Positions 9,295 through 18,058 of a stretch of DNA of 64,000 nucleotides are shown here, one piece after another. The translations under genes were made by a program, and so were the position numbers. The notes under the pieces were generated by a model. The model worked only from the letters and a program-made list of their open reading frames with translations. It searched no databases and was not told the origin of the DNA. This DNA is from Seohaeicola_A nanhaiensis (GTDB lineage: Bacteria > Pseudomonadota > Alphaproteobacteria > Rhodobacterales > Rhodobacteraceae). Location of the stretch: contig NZ_JBHSGI010000033.1 in assembly GCF_042654245.1 (NCBI RefSeq), positions 434,001 to 498,000 on the forward strand. Reading direction: 5' to 3'. Within the stretch, counting starts at the first letter, position 1. Every line of letters begins with the position of its first letter.

Positions 9295-9636
9295 ATGAAC
9301 GCGCTGATCCAGACCGTCGACGCCGACGTCGATCCCGAGTTCGGGGCGCCGGACCCCGAGAAAGTGATCTCGGGCAAACCGGTGTTTACCACCTGGAACA
9401 TCGAGGATCGCGACGGGCTGTATTGCGGTATCTGGCAGTCGACGCCGGGAAAGTGGCGGATTGCCTATGAGGAATGGGAATACTGCCGCATCCTGATCGG
9501 CCATTCCATCATCACCGGTGAAGATGGCACGGTCCTGGAAGTGCGCGCCGGAGACAGTTTCATCCTGCGCCCCGGGTTCCGGGGCACATGGGAGGTCGTC
9601 GAATTCACCCGAAAGGATTACGTGATCCGGCTGTAA
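9295..9636 (+). CDS. Small cupin-domain protein (DUF861 type)
   Basis: A 113-residue single-cupin protein. The ATG at 9295 is preferred over upstream in-frame codons because GGGGAGAG lies seven bases upstream. The barrel strands are visible in YCGIWQSTPGKWRIAYEEWEYCRILIGH and RAGDSFILRPGFRGTWEVVE. This matches the DUF861 cupins related to ureidoglycine aminohydrolase, which often have no known substrate. It follows bphP by 84 bases on the same strand. No function beyond a small-molecule-binding cupin is supported. Confidence 0.8.
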   Translation: MNALIQTVDADVDPEFGAPDPEKVISGKPVFTTWNIEDRDGLYCGIWQSTPGKWRIAYEEWEYCRILIGHSIITGEDGTVLEVRAGDSFILRPGFRGTWEVVEFTRKDYVIRL

Positions 9637-9645
9637 GCCGGATCA
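9623..9645. terminator. Stem-loop shared by two convergent stop codons
   Basis: A perfect 9-base-pair stem, TGATCCGGC paired with GCCGGATCA around a 5-base loop. It contains the stop codon of the cupin gene (9634-9636) and that of the L,D-transpeptidase gene (9643-9645). There is no clear T run on either side, so intrinsic termination is likely weak. Confidence 0.5.
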
Positions 9646-10479
9646 TTCGGTGATCGTGCGCTTTTTCTTCTGCGGTTCCTCGACCACCACCACCTCTCCG
9701 CCGGCGGCAGCCTCGGCTTCGAGCTTGCGGCGGAATTTCTCGGCCTCGACGGCGGCATAGACCTCGTCGGCGTCGAGAATGACGGGGGGCAGTTCGACGC
9801 CCCGGTTGGCCATTTCCTCGCCTTCGAGCATCACCGATTCGTCATAGGTGCGCACGACCACGTCGGTGCCGAGTTCGGTGCGGTCGAAGAGGTGGATGAT
9901 GTCCTGGTTGAACATCCGGATGCAGCCGGCGGAATTGGCGTTGCCAATCGAACTCACGTCATTGGTGCCATGGATGCGGAAGTAGGTGTCGCGCCCGCCG
10001 CGATAGAGATAGAGCGCGCGCGCGCCGAGCGGGCTGGCGACGCCGCCCGGAATGCCGCGGCGGAAGGGTCCGTAGACCTCGGGTTCGGTGCGCAGCATGT
10101 TGGCGGTGGGGATCCAGCCGGGCCAGACCTCCTTGCGGCGGATCGTGCCTGTGCCCCGGAACGACTTGCCCTCACGCCCGACGGCGATGGGGTAGCGGGT
10201 CGCCTGGCCGGCGTCCTCGACGTAGTAGAGGAACTTGGCATAGGGATCGACGACGATGGTACCGGGCGCCTCGGTGCCGTTATAGGCCACCTCGGTGCGC
10301 CGGTTGGGTTCGACCAGGTATTGCGGATCGACCGCCGGGATCGTGATGTCGCCATCGTCGACCGCACTGTATGGCCCCACGGCTGCCGGGGGCGACGTTT
10401 GCTCGGTCGGTGCGCCGCAGGCGGCGAGAAGTCCGAGCGCCGAGCAGAGCACAAGCGTGCGGAGAGTCAGTGCGGGCAT
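9643..10479 (-). CDS. L,D-transpeptidase (YkuD) lipoprotein
   Basis: A 278-residue peptidoglycan enzyme that forms 3-3 crosslinks or links proteins to the wall in the periplasm. The start at 10479 is chosen because it yields a lipoprotein signal, MPALTLRTLVLCSALGLLAA followed by the lipobox cysteine; the open frame goes 19 codons further up. The YkuD catalytic region reads RIHGTND then NSAGCIRM, with nucleophile C186. Downstream comes a charged tail (EEPQKKKRTITE). It ends head-to-head with the cupin gene and shares a stem-loop with it. Confidence 0.93.
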   Translation of the reverse strand: MPALTLRTLVLCSALGLLAACGAPTEQTSPPAAVGPYSAVDDGDITIPAVDPQYLVEPNRRTEVAYNGTEAPGTIVVDPYAKFLYYVEDAGQATRYPIAVGREGKSFRGTGTIRRKEVWPGWIPTANMLRTEPEVYGPFRRGIPGGVASPLGARALYLYRGGRDTYFRIHGTNDVSSIGNANSAGCIRMFNQDIIHLFDRTELGTDVVVRTYDESVMLEGEEMANRGVELPPVILDADEVYAAVEAEKFRRKLEAEAAAGGEVVVVEEPQKKKRTITE

Positions 10480-10572
10480 GGCAGGGTCCGTGTTCTGTTT
10501 CGGATATCTAGTTAGCAGCATATCCGGCTGCGTCAAAACGCGTGCGACGGTTTCCTACGGGGTGAGGGATTT

Positions 10573-11781
10573 TCAACTCACCACGTTGAAGCCGGGGCCG
10601 TAGGGATAGGCTGTGATGTTCTCGTTTCCATCGTCGGTGATCAGCAGGATATCGTGTTCGCGATAGCCGCCCGCGCCGGGCTGGCCCTGGGGTATGGTCA
10701 GCATCGGTTCCATCGAGATGACCATGCCGGGATGCAGCGCGGTGTCGATGTCCTCGCGCAGTTCCAGACCGGCCTCGCGGCCGTAGTAGTGCGAGAGCAG
10801 GCCGAAGGAATGGCCATAGCCGAAGGTGCGATATTGCAGCAGGTCGCGCTCGGCAAGGAAGGCGTTGATCGCAAGCGTCACCTCGGCGCAGGAGACATTG
10901 GGTTTCAGCAGGCTCATGCCGTATTCATGGGCCGCGACGTTGGCCTCCCATATCTTCAGGCTGGCCGAGTCGACCTCGCCCAGGAACATGGTGCGTTCGA
11001 GGGCGGTGTAATAGCCCGAGATCATCGGGAAGGCGTTGAGGCTGAGGATGTCGCCCGTTTCGAGCCGGCGCGAGGTGACCGGGTTGTGGGCGCCGTCGGT
11101 GTTGAGGCCGGACTGGAACCAGACCCAGGTGTCGCGGTATTCGGCGTCGGGGAAGCTGCGCGCGATCTCCAGTTCCATCGCGTCACGTCCGGCCATGGCG
11201 ACGTCGATTTCGCGCTGGCCGGCACGCACGGCGTCGCGGATGGCGTAGCCGCCGATGTCGCCAATCCTGGCGCCTTCGCGGATCAGGGCGATTTCGGCTT
11301 CGGACTTCATCATGCGCTGGCGCATGGTGGCGGGGGCGAGGTCCACCATGACGGCGGGGGCGAGGAAATCCTCGAGCTTGTCGCGCTGTGTCAGCGTGAG
11401 ATGGTCGCCCTCATAGCCGATCACGCCGCCCGAGCCGGTCACCGAGTGTACCGCGCGCCAGAAATTGTCGCGCGCCCAGTCGGTATAGGTGAGGGTGTCG
11501 GTATGGCTGCGCCGGCCCGGCTGCCCGGCGTCGATGCCCGCCGAGATCGTCACGGCCTCGGTCTCGGTCACGACCAGACCGTAGGGGCGGCCGAAGGAGC
11601 AATAGAGAAAGCCCGAGTAATAGGCGATGTTGTGCATCGAGGTGAGCACGGCGGCGGTGGCGCCCATGTCGTCCATGCTGGCGCGCAGGCCAGCGAGCCG
11701 GTCGTCGTATTCGGCGGCAGAGAAGGGCAGGCTGGCCTTTTCGCCATTGGAAAAGCGGTAGAATTCGGGGCGTGTCGTCAT
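10573..11781 (-). CDS. Creatinase (creatine amidinohydrolase)
   Basis: A 402-residue cytosolic enzyme of the pita-bread (M24) fold that hydrolyses creatine to sarcosine and urea. It aligns by eye along its whole length with Pseudomonas creatinase, including YYSGFLYCSFGRPYGLVVTE, DTWVWFQSGLNTDGAHNPVT, and the near-identical block TFGYGHSFGLLSHYYGREAG. The histidine in GAHNPVT falls at residue 232, the catalytic position of the Pseudomonas enzyme. GGAGGG precedes the ATG. No creatininase or sarcosine oxidase gene is nearby, so it may use creatine or a related guanidino compound taken up from outside. Confidence 0.92.
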   Translation of the reverse strand: MTTRPEFYRFSNGEKASLPFSAAEYDDRLAGLRASMDDMGATAAVLTSMHNIAYYSGFLYCSFGRPYGLVVTETEAVTISAGIDAGQPGRRSHTDTLTYTDWARDNFWRAVHSVTGSGGVIGYEGDHLTLTQRDKLEDFLAPAVMVDLAPATMRQRMMKSEAEIALIREGARIGDIGGYAIRDAVRAGQREIDVAMAGRDAMELEIARSFPDAEYRDTWVWFQSGLNTDGAHNPVTSRRLETGDILSLNAFPMISGYYTALERTMFLGEVDSASLKIWEANVAAHEYGMSLLKPNVSCAEVTLAINAFLAERDLLQYRTFGYGHSFGLLSHYYGREAGLELREDIDTALHPGMVISMEPMLTIPQGQPGAGGYREHDILLITDDGNENITAYPYGPGFNVVS

Positions 11782-12009
11782 GGTCGACCCTCCGTCAGCG
11801 TGGCGGAGGGAGCACCTGTCGCGCCCGCCTGTTCCGCCATCAGAAGAGTCCCGGCGTACAGGACGGATGGGGGCGCATCCCGCGGGGATGAGGCGACGCC
11901 ATCGCCGGTGCCCGAAGGAGTGATGTCACTTTGCCGCCCGGGCTGGCAAGTAAAAACGGCGCCGGCCGGTGGTCCGGCAGCAGCTTAAGGGCCTTAGTTT
12001 GTGATGGTG

Positions 12010-12327
12010 TCAGCGCAGCTTGCGGGCCTTGGCCTCGGACAGCAGGCGGGCATAGAGCGCATCGGCCTCAACCCGTGAGATTCCGCTGCCACTGACCCGG
12101 TTCTGGCCTGTGATGGCAGCTGCGGGGGCCGCGCTGCTGTCGCCGCCGTTGTAATCCACGGAAGTTGTCGAGGTGACGGTTTCGGTGCCGGCGTAATATC
12201 GGATCGGGCCGGTTCCGACGTAATAGTCGACGACCGGCGGCTTCACGGTCACGATTACCGGCTTGTCGCCAGCCAGGGCCGGGGCGGAGGCGAGAAGCCC
12301 GCAGGCCAGGACGATTAGGTGTTTCAT
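12010..12327 (-). CDS. Small exported protein of unknown function
   Basis: A 105-residue protein with a clear signal peptide, MKHLIVLACGLLASAPALAG, cleaved after ALA. The start at 12327 has AAGGAC upstream; the longer open frame reaches into the next gene and is not used. The mature part is rich in T, S, V and Y (VDYYVGTGPIRYYAGTETVT) and ends in a short charged helix (SRVEADALYARLLSEAKARK). It lies 19 bases behind the beta-rich exported protein gene, so the two are probably cotranscribed. I do not recognise a family. Confidence 0.75.
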   Translation of the reverse strand: MKHLIVLACGLLASAPALAGDKPVIVTVKPPVVDYYVGTGPIRYYAGTETVTSTTSVDYNGGDSSAAPAAAITGQNRVSGSGISRVEADALYARLLSEAKARKLR

Positions 12328-12346
12328 CGCAATGTCCTTGTGCAAT

Positions 12347-13189
12347 TCAATGCGCGTTCCGGAAGGGTCGGGCAAAGGAGGCGCCGACCAGCAGTCTCCG
12401 TCCATCGACGTTATTGGTGATATCACCGACGCCGAGGGAAATCTGCAAGTTTTTATTGCGCCCGGTCCAGATGTTCACGCCGCCGATGGCCTCGTCGCCA
12501 TACCAGCCCAGGCTGAGGCCGTAGCTGTCGCTGAGACCGACGCCCGCGCCGGCGAACCACCCGGGATCGTTGGTGCCGGTCTTGACACCCGTCCCGTATC
12601 CCGCACTGAGCATCACCGGATAGCGCCAGCCGCGCCCGCCGCCCCGCACGGCTGAGACCGAGAGGGTGGTTTCCACGTCAAGCACACGCGAATCGCCCCA
12701 GGTCAGCAGGTTGTCCAGGTCGAGGCCCACTGCGCCGCGCCAGTTCGGTCCGAAGGCGACTTCGCGGCTGAGTTTCACGCCCACCTTGCCGGATTCCGCG
12801 AAATGGAAGCCCGAGACCGACGTGATGTCGATGATCGGGGTGACGCCGATGCCGTTGACCGGATCGCCCAGCCCGAAGCCGACGGCAAAGGAGGCGTCCC
12901 AGTCGCCCAGGGTGCGCCGGTCGCGGCGGTTGGTGGTCGCCGCCGAGACGAACCACAGCCCGCGCGGCGCCCCGAAGCCGGTGGGGATCCCGAACATCGA
13001 GACCCGCCGCATCATCGGTGCGCGCCCCTGTTCCAGCCGCTCGAGCAGGTCGAGCAGTTCGGCGTCCGACAGGGTAGCGGGGTCGATGGCCTGCGCCTCG
13101 GGCAGGGAGATATGGCGGATGCTCTGGGCGCAGAGCGGCAGCGCAAGCATGGCAGCAATGGCGGCCGCGAAGAGACGGGGCAACCGCAT
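12347..13189 (-). CDS. Exported beta-rich protein, probable outer-membrane barrel
   Basis: A 280-residue protein with a signal peptide (MRLPRLFAAAIAAMLALPLC, cleaved near AQS). After a helical linker (SDAELLDLLERLEQG) the rest alternates short beta segments with glycine-rich turns, for example DASFAVGFGLGDPV, RYPVMLSAGYGTGV and GVGLSDSYGLSLGWY, and ends LLVGASFARPFRNAH. This is the look of an outer-membrane beta-barrel, though no family was recognised. It is the middle gene of a three-gene group, one base after the hydrolase stop and 19 before the small exported protein. Confidence 0.75.
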   Translation of the reverse strand: MRLPRLFAAAIAAMLALPLCAQSIRHISLPEAQAIDPATLSDAELLDLLERLEQGRAPMMRRVSMFGIPTGFGAPRGLWFVSAATTNRRDRRTLGDWDASFAVGFGLGDPVNGIGVTPIIDITSVSGFHFAESGKVGVKLSREVAFGPNWRGAVGLDLDNLLTWGDSRVLDVETTLSVSAVRGGGRGWRYPVMLSAGYGTGVKTGTNDPGWFAGAGVGLSDSYGLSLGWYGDEAIGGVNIWTGRNKNLQISLGVGDITNNVDGRRLLVGASFARPFRNAH

Positions 13190-13190
13190 G

Positions 13191-13982
13191 TCAGGCCCCG
13201 GCCAGCGTCCGGGTCAGATCGGAGTCGGGATCGGCCAGATCGTCGATCACGTTGAAATGATGCTTGCCCGGAACCACCACATTCGGCGCGTTCCAGGCCT
13301 CGGCCAGCCAGCGCGCCTGATCGAGGAACGCGGGCCGCTCAGCTCCGCCGACCCAGACGGTGACGGCGGTAGCAGGTGCCGGTTGAAGGACCGGGCTTTC
13401 CGCGGTCGCGTCGGCCTCGGTCATTGCGAAACTGTCGTTCATCGTCGTCTTCAGCAGGGGCCGCAGGTCGCTGAGCGGCGAGATCGGAACGACATGGCGG
13501 ATCCGCCCAGCGAAATCCGCGCTCAGCATTCCAGGCGCCAGCATCCGCGCCACCAGATGACCGCCGGCCGAATGGCCGGTCAGCGCGATGGGGCCGGGCA
13601 CGGCGGCTGCAACCGCTTGAACCGCCTTGGCAATCTGGGAAGTGATGTCGGCTATGCGCACCTGCGGGCAGAGGTCATAGGAGGGCAGGGCAACCGCCCA
13701 GCCCCGGCCCAGCCCGCCCGCCGCGAAATGCGACCATGTGGACCGGTCGAAGTTCAGCCAGTAGCCGCCGTGCACGAAGACCAGCACGCCGCTGGGCGTG
13801 CCCTCGGGCAGGAACAGGTCGAAGCCATGGCGCGGACCGCTGTCATAGGGCTGGTTCAGCCGGGCGCGTCCGGCCTCGGCCATCTGCGCGCGGAACTGCG
13901 CTGCTGCCGCGTTCCAGCGGTCCGGGTAGGCTGCGCCCCCCTCGATATACTTCCCGTTGGCATAGGCGTCATCCAGTTCCAT
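13191..13982 (-). CDS. Alpha/beta hydrolase, arylformamidase-like
   Basis: A 263-residue serine hydrolase. The oxyanion motif HGGYW is at residues 71-75, the nucleophile elbow GHSAGGH at 136-142 (S138), and a C-terminal GKHHFNVIDDL supplies the likely catalytic histidine and aspartate region. HGGYW plus GHSAGGH is typical of kynurenine formamidases and related carboxylesterases. No other tryptophan-degradation gene is in the window, so the substrate is open. It is the first gene of the group with two exported proteins, an odd association, and is divergent from the semialdehyde dehydrogenase gene. Confidence 0.82.
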   Translation of the reverse strand: MELDDAYANGKYIEGGAAYPDRWNAAAAQFRAQMAEAGRARLNQPYDSGPRHGFDLFLPEGTPSGVLVFVHGGYWLNFDRSTWSHFAAGGLGRGWAVALPSYDLCPQVRIADITSQIAKAVQAVAAAVPGPIALTGHSAGGHLVARMLAPGMLSADFAGRIRHVVPISPLSDLRPLLKTTMNDSFAMTEADATAESPVLQPAPATAVTVWVGGAERPAFLDQARWLAEAWNAPNVVVPGKHHFNVIDDLADPDSDLTRTLAGA

Positions 13983-14067
13983 TCCCGACTTCTCCCGCTG
14001 TCGTTCTGGACAAATCCTGCCTCAAATGGTTTGGGTGCGCGAGTGGATATTGCCGAAGGAGGCCCCG

Positions 14068-15543
14068 ATGCTTGACGCGACAACCGATCTCAAATCTCTC
14101 CTCAAGGACCCAAGTCTGCTTGAGACGCGGGCCTATATCAACGGAAAGTGGGTTGATGGCGACAACGGCACCTTCGCCGTGACGAACCCGGCTCGGGGCG
14201 ATGTGATCGCCGAAGTCGCCGACGTCAGCCGTGCCCAGGCCGCCGCCGCCATCGACGCGGCCTATGCGGCGCAGAAGGAATGGGCGCGCCATACCGGCAA
14301 GGAGCGCGCCGCGATCCTGCGCAAGTGGTATGACCTGATGATGGCCAATTCCGAGGATCTCGGGATCATCCTGACCGCCGAACAGGGCAAGCCCAAGGCC
14401 GAGGCCATCGGCGAGATCGGCTACGGCGCGTCTTTCGTGGAATTCTTCGGGGAAGAGGCCAAGCGGGTTTATGGCGAGACGATCCCGGGCCACCAGCGCG
14501 ACAAGCGGATCACCGTGATCAAGCAGCCCATCGGCGTCGCCGCGTCGATCACGCCCTGGAACTTTCCCAATGCGATGATCACCCGCAAGGCCGCGCCGGC
14601 GCTGGCCGCGGGCTGTGCTTTCGTCGCGCGGCCTGCCAAGGAAACGCCGCTGTCGGCCATCGTGCTGGCGGTGCTGGCCGAGCGCGCCGGCATTCCGGCG
14701 GGCGTGTTCAACGTGGTGCCCTCGTCGAAATCCTCGGAGATCGGCAAGGAGTTCTGCGAGAACCCGAAGGTGCGCAAGCTGACCTTCACCGGCTCGACCG
14801 AAGTGGGCCGCATCCTGCTGAAGCAGGCGGCGGATCAGGTTTTGAAGTGCTCGATGGAGCTGGGCGGCAATGCGCCCTTCATCGTGTTCGACGACGCCGA
14901 TCTGGATGCGGCGGTCGAAGGCGCGATGATCTGCAAGTTCCGCAACAACGGCCAGACCTGCGTCTGCGCCAACCGGATCTACGTGCAGGCCGGCGTCTAT
15001 GACGCCTTCTCGGAAAAGCTGGCGGCGGCGGTGAAGAAGCTGAACGTCGGCGACGGGCTGACGGCCGGCGTGACGACCGGGCCGCTGATCAACGGCGATG
15101 CGGTCGAGAAGGTGAAGGAGCATCTGGAGGATGTGGTGAGCCATGGCGGCAAGGTGCTGACGGGCGGCAATCCGCATGCGCTGGGCGGCACCTTCTTCGA
15201 GCCGACCGTCGTGACCGGTGTCACGCAGGACATGCTGGTCGCCCGTGACGAGACCTTCGGCCCGCTGGCGCCGCTGTTCAAGTTCGACACGGTGGACGAG
15301 GTGATCGAGTTGGCCAACGACACCATCTTCGGGCTGGCGTCGTATTTCTATGCCAAGGATCTGAGCCGGGTCTACAAGGTGGCCGAGGCGCTGGAATACG
15401 GCATGGTCGGCATCAACACGGGCCTGATCTCGACCGAGCTGGCGCCCTTTGGCGGGGTCAAGCAATCGGGGCTGGGCCGCGAGGGCAGCCACCACGGAAT
15501 CGACGAATTCATGGAGATGAAGTATCTCTGCATGAGCCTCTGA
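14068..15543 (+). CDS. gabD: NAD(P)-dependent succinate-semialdehyde dehydrogenase
   Basis: A 491-residue aldehyde dehydrogenase that oxidises succinate semialdehyde to succinate, the last step of GABA breakdown. The start at 14068 follows GAAGGAGG closely. The cofactor-binding segment (PWNFPNAMITRKAAPALAAG), the general base region (ELGGNAPFIVFDDADLD) and the catalytic loop NNGQTCVCANR, with its second cysteine typical of GabD, are all present, as is the C-terminal FGGVKQSGLGREGS. No GABA aminotransferase adjoins it. It is followed by a strong terminator and then by the left end of the mobile element. Confidence 0.93.
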   Translation: MLDATTDLKSLLKDPSLLETRAYINGKWVDGDNGTFAVTNPARGDVIAEVADVSRAQAAAAIDAAYAAQKEWARHTGKERAAILRKWYDLMMANSEDLGIILTAEQGKPKAEAIGEIGYGASFVEFFGEEAKRVYGETIPGHQRDKRITVIKQPIGVAASITPWNFPNAMITRKAAPALAAGCAFVARPAKETPLSAIVLAVLAERAGIPAGVFNVVPSSKSSEIGKEFCENPKVRKLTFTGSTEVGRILLKQAADQVLKCSMELGGNAPFIVFDDADLDAAVEGAMICKFRNNGQTCVCANRIYVQAGVYDAFSEKLAAAVKKLNVGDGLTAGVTTGPLINGDAVEKVKEHLEDVVSHGGKVLTGGNPHALGGTFFEPTVVTGVTQDMLVARDETFGPLAPLFKFDTVDEVIELANDTIFGLASYFYAKDLSRVYKVAEALEYGMVGINTGLISTELAPFGGVKQSGLGREGSHHGIDEFMEMKYLCMSL

Positions 15544-15566
15544 AGGAAGTTCCGAGGCGGTTTCCG

Positions 15567-15593
15567 AAAGGGCGGGGGAGACCCCGCCCTTTT
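15567..15593 (+). terminator. Rho-independent terminator after gabD
   Basis: An 11-base-pair stem AAAGGGCGGGG/CCCCGCCCTTT with a GAGA loop and a short T run, 24 bases after the gabD stop. Confidence 0.85.
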
Positions 15594-15617
15594 GCTGTCC
15601 GGGAAGAGGGTGTGCAG

Positions 15618-15655
15618 CGTCCCAGCTGGGGGCGATTATATACTTGACACACCCA
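15618..15655 (+). repeat. Left terminal inverted repeat of the element
   Basis: It begins CGTCCCAGCTGGG, then GGCGATT, and includes the TTGACA of the transposase promoter and ACCCA. It pairs with the reverse complement of 18767-18802. Confidence 0.8.
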
Positions 15656-15672
15656 AGCTGTAAGCCTATGTT
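15644..15672 (+). promoter_or_regulatory. Sigma70-like promoter for the transposase, with a dyad over the -10
   Basis: TTGACA at 15644-15649, a 17-base spacer, and TATGTT at 15667-15672, 26 bases before the transposase ATG. The arms GTAAGC (15660-15665) and GCTTAC (15675-15680) form a dyad around the -10 box, a possible repressor site. The -35 box lies within the terminal inverted repeat. Confidence 0.65.
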
Positions 15673-15697
15673 AAGCTTACAAAGCTAGGAATCTGCA

Positions 15698-16663
15698 ATG
15701 TCCGTTCTGTCCAAAGCCTACATGTATGACGAAGCCGCTGCGTTCGCGCACGTCGAAGCCATGCTTTGGCCGAACGGGCCGGTGTGCCCGCATTGTGGCA
15801 ACTGCGATAAGGTCTACGATCTGAAAGGCGTCCGCTCCAAGCCGAGCAAGAAGAACCCGGAAGGCGTCGAGCGTCACGGCCTCAAGAAGTGCGCTGAGTG
15901 CCGCAAGCAGTTTACCGTTCGTATCGGCACCATCTTCGAGGAAAGCCACATGCCGCTGCACAAGTGGCTCCAGGCTATCCACCTGATGGTGTCCAGCAAG
16001 AAGGGTATCAGCGCGCACCAGATGCACCGGGTTCTGGAAGTGACCTACAAAACCGCGTGGTTCCTTGAGCATCGTATCCGAGAAGCAATGCGCACGGATC
16101 ACACCGGCCTGATGGGTTCCGGCGGTGGTGTGGTGGAAGCCGACGAGACTTTCATCGGGAAAGACCCGAAGATGATGCGCTATTATCCCAAGGGCAAGAA
16201 GATCGGCCCGCGTCAAAAGATGAAGGTTCTCGCGCTGGTTGATCGCACGACCGGCCGGGTTCGTTCTCAGGTTATCGACCACCTGTCCCGCCGGGACATT
16301 GGACCGATCATCAAGGCGAACGTGGCCACCGAAGCCCGCATGTCTACCGACGAGGCAAGCTACTACCGCCAACTCGACAAGCATTTTGCGGAACATATGA
16401 CCGTTAACCATGGCGCAGAGGAATACGTGCGCGGCGAGGCCCACACGAACACGCTGGAAGGCTATTTCAGCATCTTCAAGCGCGGCATGAAGGGCGTGTA
16501 TCAGCACTGCTCCAAGAAGCATCTGCATCGCTACGCCGCAGAGTTCGAGTTCCGTTACAACAACCGTGTCGCAAACGGAGTAGACGACACCGAGCGCGCT
16601 GCCGTTGCGTTATCTCAAATTGTCGGCAAGAGAGTCCTTTACCGGGACTCGTTGGGCGTGTAG
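15698..16663 (+). CDS. IS1595-family (ISXO2-like) transposase
   Basis: A 321-residue DDE transposase. The N-terminal zinc ribbon reads CPHCGNCDKVY and CAECRKQFTVRIGTIFE, followed by PLHKWLQAIHLM, both characteristic of the IS1595/ISXO2 group. The catalytic residues are D149 (EADETFIG), D218 (TDEASYY) and probably E254 (HTNTLEGYFSIFKRG), giving DD35E spacing. The C-terminal FRYNNRVANGV is also typical. It is full length and uninterrupted, so the element may be active. The start has AGGA about nine bases upstream and a good promoter in the left inverted repeat. Confidence 0.95.
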   Translation: MSVLSKAYMYDEAAAFAHVEAMLWPNGPVCPHCGNCDKVYDLKGVRSKPSKKNPEGVERHGLKKCAECRKQFTVRIGTIFEESHMPLHKWLQAIHLMVSSKKGISAHQMHRVLEVTYKTAWFLEHRIREAMRTDHTGLMGSGGGVVEADETFIGKDPKMMRYYPKGKKIGPRQKMKVLALVDRTTGRVRSQVIDHLSRRDIGPIIKANVATEARMSTDEASYYRQLDKHFAEHMTVNHGAEEYVRGEAHTNTLEGYFSIFKRGMKGVYQHCSKKHLHRYAAEFEFRYNNRVANGVDDTERAAVALSQIVGKRVLYRDSLGV

Positions 16664-16686
16664 AATCTGCGCCGGAGGCGCAGAAG

Positions 16687-17547
16687 TTGGCTAACCCGAT
16701 CAAAATTACCATCAAGGGAAGCAGCTTTCTCGGTGGCGATGCGCCAACCGTCGAGGATTTGCTGTCTCAAATTCAGGACCTTGTTGCCATATTGAGGGGT
16801 GTTGAAGACGCGGTTGCGGAGGGCCGGGGCGAAGAAATTGAGTGGCGAATAACCGACGCAACACAAAACTCTCCCTTGACCTTTGAGGTAACGCCGTTCC
16901 CCAGACAACACGCAATGAACGTCGATAGTCGGGCGCAAACTGTGATTGCCGCGACTGCGGTTGGGATCAAAAAGCTAGCAGAGGGTGGCCCGCGCCCTCT
17001 GTATTTTTCTGACAGCGTGATCAGCAAGGTGGAGAGGGTATTCGAGCGAGTTACCAATGGACTCATGGAAACAACAGTGGATGTTTCTGAGTATGACAGC
17101 GCGCCTATGATTTCCGCAACCAAAGCCACCGCTAGGTCCGCGCTGGTAAACTTACATCGGTTCAGAGCACCTGAACCGATAAGCTACCGAGAGCTCGGCT
17201 CCGTCGAGGGTTATATTGCGAAGGTCGAGCTTGATGGGCACCGCAGGCCGATTATTTGGCTGCGACACCGACTTGATGGCCAGATGGTAAAGTGTGTATC
17301 TAGGGAAAGAGGTCTGGACAGAATTGGGCACTACGAGGTCGCAGAAGTTTTGAAGGGCCTGCGCGTCCAAGTGTTCGGAATGATCGCATACAAAGATCTG
17401 GAAAAAATTTCTTCCGTTGAAGTTGAAGGCGTCCATGTGTTTCCGGAAGAAGTTGATCTTCCGGATATTGGGGATATTGTTGCTCCTGGCTTCACAGATG
17501 GGGTTGAAGCGGTGGAGTATCTGAGGCGGCTTCGAGAGGATGGCTAG
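16687..17547 (+). CDS. Unknown passenger protein of the IS1595 element
   Basis: A 286-residue protein that I do not recognise. Translation most likely starts at TTG 16687, eight bases after GGAGG; no suitable ATG occurs before residue 78. The N-terminal third (PIKITIKGSSFLGGDAPTVE) looks alpha/beta with a helical DLLSQIQDLVAILRGVEDAV. The C-terminal half (YRELGSVEGYIAKVELDGHR, VAEVLKGLRVQVFGMIAY) looks like a small beta-barrel. It overlaps the PIN gene by 8 bases and follows the transposase by 23, implying one transcript. Codon use is more AT-rich than in the host genes. A partner or antitoxin-like role for the PIN protein is only a guess. Confidence 0.75.
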   Translation: MANPIKITIKGSSFLGGDAPTVEDLLSQIQDLVAILRGVEDAVAEGRGEEIEWRITDATQNSPLTFEVTPFPRQHAMNVDSRAQTVIAATAVGIKKLAEGGPRPLYFSDSVISKVERVFERVTNGLMETTVDVSEYDSAPMISATKATARSALVNLHRFRAPEPISYRELGSVEGYIAKVELDGHRRPIIWLRHRLDGQMVKCVSRERGLDRIGHYEVAEVLKGLRVQVFGMIAYKDLEKISSVEVEGVHVFPEEVDLPDIGDIVAPGFTDGVEAVEYLRRLREDG

Positions 17548-18058
17548 CCCACAACGCATATACTGGGATGCGTGCGCTTGGATTGCATACATTGCGAAGG
17601 AAACCGCAGTTCCAATCAAGAGCGGCGGAAAGGAGAACAGATTCGCCATGTGTGAGGCGGTTCTCAAGGGTGCAAGAGAAGGCAAGTACGAACTGGTTAC
17701 ATCGTGCTTTACCCTTGCGGAGGTATGCAAGCACAGTGAGGTAAAAAGCAGCCCGGTAGATAACCTGCCCGCATTCTTTGAACACAAATATATACTGATG
17801 ATACCGGTGGATTTTGCACTAGGAAGGCACGCACAGAATATGCAGGCTAGCGGACTCGTTGCGCTCAAACCACCTGATGCAATACACCTAGCTTCTGCGC
17901 TGCGCGCTAAGGTGGATCAGATAAACACGTTCGACACTGATCTCCTGAAGTTGGATGGCAGCATACCAGGTAGGGATGGAAACCCTTTGAAGATAATCAA
18001 GCCTGGAAGCGACAAGTCTCCTTTGCCTCTTTTCCCCGGGAAACCAGATGGACCGTGA
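17540..18058 (+). CDS. PIN-domain protein (putative RNase, toxin-like)
   Basis: A 172-residue PIN-domain protein. The four acidic metal-binding positions expected of a PIN nuclease are present: D10 (IYWDACAWI), E61 (CFTLAEVCKH), D113 (PPDAIHLASAL) and D132 (NTFDTDLLKL). PIN proteins of this size are often VapC-like RNases in toxin-antitoxin pairs, but the upstream partner here is a large 286-residue protein rather than a short antitoxin. Its ATG overlaps the upstream gene by 8 bases and its end overlaps the next small gene by 11 bases, so the three are probably translationally coupled passengers of the IS1595 element. Confidence 0.85.
   Translation: MASPQRIYWDACAWIAYIAKETAVPIKSGGKENRFAMCEAVLKGAREGKYELVTSCFTLAEVCKHSEVKSSPVDNLPAFFEHKYILMIPVDFALGRHAQNMQASGLVALKPPDAIHLASALRAKVDQINTFDTDLLKLDGSIPGRDGNPLKIIKPGSDKSPLPLFPGKPDGP

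Noticed and set aside
11782..12009. Possible glycine-type riboswitch upstream of creatinase
   Set aside because: A CCGAAGGAG stretch at 11912-11920 recalls the motif, but it is on the strand opposite to the gene and the rest of the consensus is missing.
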